Shown here one piece after another: positions 6,236 through 9,292 of a stretch of 9,292 nucleotides of DNA; position 1 is the stretch's first letter, and the number at the start of each line of letters is the position of its first letter. Both the position numbers and the translations under genes were made by a program. The notes beneath the pieces were generated by a model. The model was given only the letters and a program-made list of their open reading frames with translations. It searched no databases and had not been told where the DNA came from. The DNA lies in contig CALEQS010000107.1 in assembly GCA_937907975.1 (NCBI GenBank), forward strand, positions 1 through 9,292, in the 5' to 3' direction. Source of the DNA: an uncultured Clostridia bacterium (lineage in GTDB: Bacteria > Bacillota > Clostridia > Oscillospirales > Oscillospiraceae).

Positions 6236-6876
6236 TCCGTGTCTCCTCTCAGCGCATAAATACGCTCCATCAGATCATCCGCCACCCGCTGGTAATCCTC
6301 CTGCGTAGCGTGCTTCTCCGGTAGATCCGGATAATATGCCTCGCCGATGATGACAGAAGTGGGACGGAACCAGTGCTTATTGCGCGGAATATATACCGGC
6401 ACCAGTGGTGTGCCGGTGCGGTGGGCAAACATGACCACGCCGGTCTTGGCCTCCGGCCGGTCCTCGTCCCGGGTGACACGGGTGCCCTCCGGAAACAGCA
6501 TCAGCTTACATCCCTCTTTCAGCACTTTGATAGCCCGCTTGATGGCAGAAATATCACTGTGGCCCCGGTTCACGCCAAACATACCGAATTTGATAAGCAG
6601 CCAGCCCAGGACCGGGATATGGAACAGTTCTTCTTTGGCCATGATCCGCAGCGGGTTGCGATAGCCAAAGGCCATGATCGCCATCATCGGATCTGCATAG
6701 GCAGAATGGTTGGCCGCAATGACCGCCGCCCCCTCCGGGATGTGTTCCCGTCCAACGGTGCGCACGGGATGAAAAATGCTGAAGAAAAAGGCAACAGGCC
6801 AGAACAGAATATGATAGAGCCGATCCGTCCCCTTCTTGCTCAGTGGTTTGTACTTCACTTTCTGGTCATTTTTCAC
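6223..6876 (-). CDS. plsC: 1-acyl-sn-glycerol-3-phosphate acyltransferase (PlsC family)
   Basis: Membrane-associated enzyme that acylates lysophosphatidic acid to phosphatidic acid in phospholipid synthesis. The 217-aa protein has the catalytic NHSAYAD motif (H57 x4 D62), a substrate-binding GVNRG (101–105), FPEGTR (128–133) and a later VPVYI segment, in the usual order. A hydrophobic N-terminal stretch (about 22–36, HILFWPVAFFFSIFH) likely attaches it to the membrane. It starts with GTG at 6876, eight bases after a GGAGGG site, and overlaps cmk by 11 bases; its own end overlaps ispH by 13. The cmk–plsC–ispH order is typical of clostridia. The precise acyl donor is not visible in the sequence. 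Confidence 0.92.
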   Translation of the reverse strand: MKNDQKVKYKPLSKKGTDRLYHILFWPVAFFFSIFHPVRTVGREHIPEGAAVIAANHSAYADPMMAIMAFGYRNPLRIMAKEELFHIPVLGWLLIKFGMFGVNRGHSDISAIKRAIKVLKEGCKLMLFPEGTRVTRDEDRPEAKTGVVMFAHRTGTPLVPVYIPRNKHWFRPTSVIIGEAYYPDLPEKHATQEDYQRVADDLMERIYALRGDTECGK

Positions 6877-7549
6877 TGGGAATACCCTCCCGGATCATGC
6901 TGACCAGCACATCAAGGCTCTGTTCCAGGTCCAGCAGAGTGGTGTCTACCAAACGGGCATCCTCCGCCTGCCGCAGAGGAGCGACCTCACGATGCATATC
7001 GTTGTAATCACGCTGTTCCACATCCTGCAGGATCTCTTCAAAGGAGACATCCATTCCCTTCTCCCGCAGTTCGGCGCAGCGGCGCTGAGCTCTCGCCTCC
7101 GCCTTGGCGGTCAGGTAAATCTTCACAGTGGCATCCGGCAGAACGACAGTGCCAATATCCCGGCCGTCCATGATGACATTGCGGGTGCGGGCCAGCTCTC
7201 GCTGCTTCTCCAGCAGGTAAGCGCGCACTTCGGGCAACGCGGACACCTTGGAAGTCAGCATGGAGATCTCGGGCGTACGGATCTGACTGGAGACATCTTC
7301 GCCATTGAGCAGCATACGCTGAGTGCCGTCCTCTCCGTAATCCAGATCGATCTTCAGCTCCGGCAGGAGCGCAGCAACCTGGCCGGCCTCAGCGGGGTCC
7401 ACCCCATTGCGCTGGCAGGCCAGGGCGACCGTGCGATAGATCGCGCCGGTGTCAACATAAAGGAAGCCCAGCACACGGGCCGCCTGACGCGCCAGTGTGC
7501 TTTTCCCGGCTCCAGAAGGACCGTCGATGGCCACACTGATCTGATTCAT
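6866..7549 (-). CDS. cmk: Cytidylate kinase
   Basis: Phosphorylates CMP and dCMP with ATP, recycling the CMP released by phospholipid and isoprenoid synthesis (including IspF). The protein is 227 aa. The P-loop is GPSGAGKST (10–18); DTGAIYR (33–39), DGRDIGT (128–134) and the lid motif QRDYNDMHRE (179–188) followed by PL are diagnostic, with isoleucine and methionine variants of the usual DTGAMYR and DSxR. The frame is open 19 codons further upstream, but the ATG at 7549 has a perfect GGAGG seven bases away, overlaps the preceding stop as ATGA and gives the standard MNQISVAIDGPSG start. Confidence 0.96.
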   Translation of the reverse strand: MNQISVAIDGPSGAGKSTLARQAARVLGFLYVDTGAIYRTVALACQRNGVDPAEAGQVAALLPELKIDLDYGEDGTQRMLLNGEDVSSQIRTPEISMLTSKVSALPEVRAYLLEKQRELARTRNVIMDGRDIGTVVLPDATVKIYLTAKAEARAQRRCAELREKGMDVSFEEILQDVEQRDYNDMHREVAPLRQAEDARLVDTTLLDLEQSLDVLVSMIREGIPSEK

Positions 7550-8820
7550 ATTGTTTCCTCCTTCGAATGCGCAGCATGAGCTCCGGCCATATGGCCGGTT
7601 GCCCATGCGACCTGTAAATTAAAGCCGCCGGTATAGGCATCCACGTCGATCAACTCCCCGGCAAAATAGAGGCCGGAACATTTTTTCGACTCCATCGTAG
7701 ACGGATTGATCTCCGAAACCTTGATGCCGCCGCTGGTCACGATAGCCTCTGACACCGGGCGCGTGCCGGCAATCGGAATATCGAAGCGTTTGATCGTCTC
7801 TAACAACGTACGGCGCTCCCCTTTTGTCAGGTCGTGCACCCGTTTTCCCGGCGCAATTCCTGTGCGTTCCACGATCACTGGGATCATCAGTCTGGGCAGC
7901 AACGCACCCAGCGAATTGGCAAACTCGCGATTCTGATTTTCGGCAAAATCCCGCAGGATCCGCTCGTCCAGTTTCTTCTCGTCCAGGGCAGGCTTGAGAT
8001 CAATGGAAACAGTGTAGTGTTCCTTCTCAAAGTTGCGCATATGGGCACTGGCACTCAGGATCACCGGGCCGGACAGGCCGAAATGGGTAAACAGCAGTTC
8101 ACCGAACTCCTGAAAGATGACCTTCTTTTTTTGATTGCGCACCTTGATTTCAATATTTTTCAGTGCAAGTCCCTGCATATGGGCACATTCAGAGCCATCC
8201 TCCACCAGAGGGATCAGAGATGCCTTGGGTTCAATGACCGTATGTCCTGCCGACTCCGCCAGCCGATAGCCGTCTCCCGATGAGCCAGTCAGCGGATAGG
8301 AACAGCCGCCGGTTGCCAGCACGACACTGTCCGCCTCCAACTGCGTTCCATTCTCCAGTACAATGCCTTTGACTGCGCCGTCCGACAGCATCAGATTGCA
8401 CACGCGGCCATGGACAAAATGCACCCGCTCCCGCTTAAGCGCAAAGAACAGTGTATCGATCACATCCGCAGCCTTGTCCGAACATGGGAACACGCGGTTC
8501 CCCCGCTCTGTTTTCAGTTTTAAGCCTTGAGACGTGAAAAATTCCATCGTCTTTTCCGGCGGGAACTGCTCCATGGCACTGTAAAGGAATTTTGCATTGC
8601 GCGGAACATTCTGTAAAACGCTCTCCGCAGTACAGTTGTTGGTCAGATTACACCGGCCTTTGCCTGTAATATATAGCTTGCGACCCATCTTTTCATTGCG
8701 TTCGATCAGCGTGACCGCCGCACCCGTGCAAACGGCGGAGTGCGCGGCCATCATTCCAGCTGCGCCTCCGCCCACGATGATCACAGAAGGACGTTCTTTC
8801 AAATCAAAACAAACCCCCAA
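7546..8820 (-). CDS. BaiN/HI0933-family NAD(P)/FAD-dependent oxidoreductase
   Basis: Flavoprotein of the HI0933/YhiN (BaiN/RdsA, aminoacetone-oxidase-like) family; the physiological substrate is unsettled for most members. Visible are the FAD dinucleotide-binding motif VGGGAAGMMAA (16–26), the family signature KLYITGKGRCNLTN (48–61), VLATGGCSYP (167–176), ELLFTHFGLSGP (241–252) and the C-terminal FAD motif YFAGELIDVDAYTGGFN (385–401). Length (up to 424 aa) is normal. There is no ATG near the expected start. TTG at 8820 has no good ribosome binding site, while TTG at 8802 lies 11 bases after GGGGG; the second would remove six residues. The gene begins 11 bases after the RpiR-like gene and ends in an ATGA overlap with cmk. 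Calling it a bile-acid enzyme would go beyond the evidence. Confidence 0.88.
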   Translation of the reverse strand: MGVCFDLKERPSVIIVGGGAAGMMAAHSAVCTGAAVTLIERNEKMGRKLYITGKGRCNLTNNCTAESVLQNVPRNAKFLYSAMEQFPPEKTMEFFTSQGLKLKTERGNRVFPCSDKAADVIDTLFFALKRERVHFVHGRVCNLMLSDGAVKGIVLENGTQLEADSVVLATGGCSYPLTGSSGDGYRLAESAGHTVIEPKASLIPLVEDGSECAHMQGLALKNIEIKVRNQKKKVIFQEFGELLFTHFGLSGPVILSASAHMRNFEKEHYTVSIDLKPALDEKKLDERILRDFAENQNREFANSLGALLPRLMIPVIVERTGIAPGKRVHDLTKGERRTLLETIKRFDIPIAGTRPVSEAIVTSGGIKVSEINPSTMESKKCSGLYFAGELIDVDAYTGGFNLQVAWATGHMAGAHAAHSKEETI

Positions 8821-8831
8821 AGTGATGATTT

Positions 8832-9292
8832 TTAATGTAGATCAGTTTTGCCGCCATCTGCGGCGTCCTCACCGGCAGAAGGTTCATAGACCTCATACTC
8901 AGCCCAGATGTTTTCCAGCTTGCCGAAAGTGGCCTCCAGCTGATCGTTCTTGACCCGGCTCACTGCCACAATGAGTGCATTGACCAGACTCAGCGGCGCC
9001 ACAAGGGAGTCCACGAAGGATGCCATGTCGCTCTTGGCAAACAGGGAGACATCTGCGATATTCGCCAACGGAGAAACATCGCTGTCCGTAATAGCGATCA
9101 CTGTCGCGCCCTGTTTCTTGGCGTACTGCATGGCCTTGACCGTACGCTTGGAATAGCGCGGGAAGCTCAAGCCGATGAGCACATCGTCCGGACCGATGCG
9201 CATGACCTGCTCAAACACCTCACTGATCGACGTAGTATCCACATGGACCACATTGTCGAAAATGAATGTAAAATAAAAGCTCATAAAGTTGG
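8832..9292 (-). CDS. MurR/RpiR-family transcriptional regulator, C-terminal SIS domain (5' end outside window)
   Basis: The frame is open to the right edge, so the N-terminal HTH domain lies outside; a methionine at 9284 is internal, not the start. The visible 152 residues are a sugar-isomerase (SIS) domain of the RpiR regulator type: VLIGLSFPRYSKRTVKAMQ, then GATVIAITDSDVSPLANIAD, the phosphosugar-binding loop and strand-helix repeat, then the helix SFVDSLVAPLSLVNALIVAV. A charged tail rich in Glu and Asp ends in TDLH. Members sense phosphosugars and control sugar, amino-sugar or sialic-acid genes. A free SIS isomerase is possible in principle, but the SFPRYSKRT motif favours the regulator. 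The target is not apparent: none of the following genes is sugar-related. Confidence 0.85.
   Translation of the reverse strand, partial: NFMSFYFTFIFDNVVHVDTTSISEVFEQVMRIGPDDVLIGLSFPRYSKRTVKAMQYAKKQGATVIAITDSDVSPLANIADVSLFAKSDMASFVDSLVAPLSLVNALIVAVSRVKNDQLEATFGKLENIWAEYEVYEPSAGEDAADGGKTDLH

Noticed and set aside
6836..7579. A 247-codon open frame on the plus strand across cmk
   Set aside because: It covers a clear cytidylate kinase in antisense and shows no recognisable motif.
7550..7606. Longer cytidylate kinase start at 7606
   Set aside because: The extra 19 residues are the end of the flavoprotein gene read in another frame; the ATG at 7549 has a perfect SD and gives the family N-terminus.

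Overview
This 9.3 kb window reads as ordinary core chromosome of a moderately GC-rich Firmicute, most likely a gut-type clostridium of the Oscillospiraceae/Oscillospirales kind. That placement is an inference. It rests on the gene content (CdaA/CdaR, an IspH–S1 fusion, the DUF3343/cysteine-desulfurase pair), the gene order FAD-enzyme–cmk–plsC–ispH, and strong AGGAGG-type ribosome binding sites. Every supported gene lies on the minus strand, so transcription runs from the right edge to the left edge. I see no mobile element, CRISPR array, tRNA, rRNA or long gene-free stretch; the longest gaps between CDSs are about 120–140 bases and hold promoters or terminators.

Region 1 (9292–4301) is one tightly packed run. 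It holds the SIS-domain end of an RpiR-type regulator (cut by the window edge), a BaiN/HI0933-type flavoprotein, cytidylate kinase (cmk), a PlsC acyltransferase, and one continuous ORF that joins IspH (last step of the MEP isoprenoid pathway) to a four-domain ribosomal protein S1. The last four genes overlap end to start by 3–13 bases, which suggests translational coupling. The run ends in a strong hairpin terminator at 4241–4272.

Region 2 (4230–2926) is a separate isoprenoid unit. A near-consensus promoter (TTGTCC–17–TATGAT) drives ispD and ispF, which overlap by ATGA, followed by a hairpin terminator. Together with ispH, three of the MEP pathway enzymes lie within about 3.3 kb.

Region 3 (2877–1481) is a two-gene unit: a small DUF3343 protein (putative Se/S carrier-like) overlapping a class-V aminotransferase-fold cysteine desulfurase. 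This pair is associated with selenium/sulfur handling in Firmicutes.

Region 4 (1459–1) begins with a near-perfect sigma-A promoter (TTGCCA–17–TATAAT). It drives the c-di-AMP synthase cdaA and its membrane-anchored regulator cdaR (ybbR), which runs off the left edge.

The most notable signal is inside the ispH–rpsA ORF. A perfect AAAGGAGGT Shine–Dalgarno sequence stands ten bases before an in-frame ATG exactly at the IspH/S1 junction, and an AT-rich patch with promoter-like hexamers lies about 250 bases upstream of it. This suggests S1 is also made as a separate protein. I found no convincing wholly new system.
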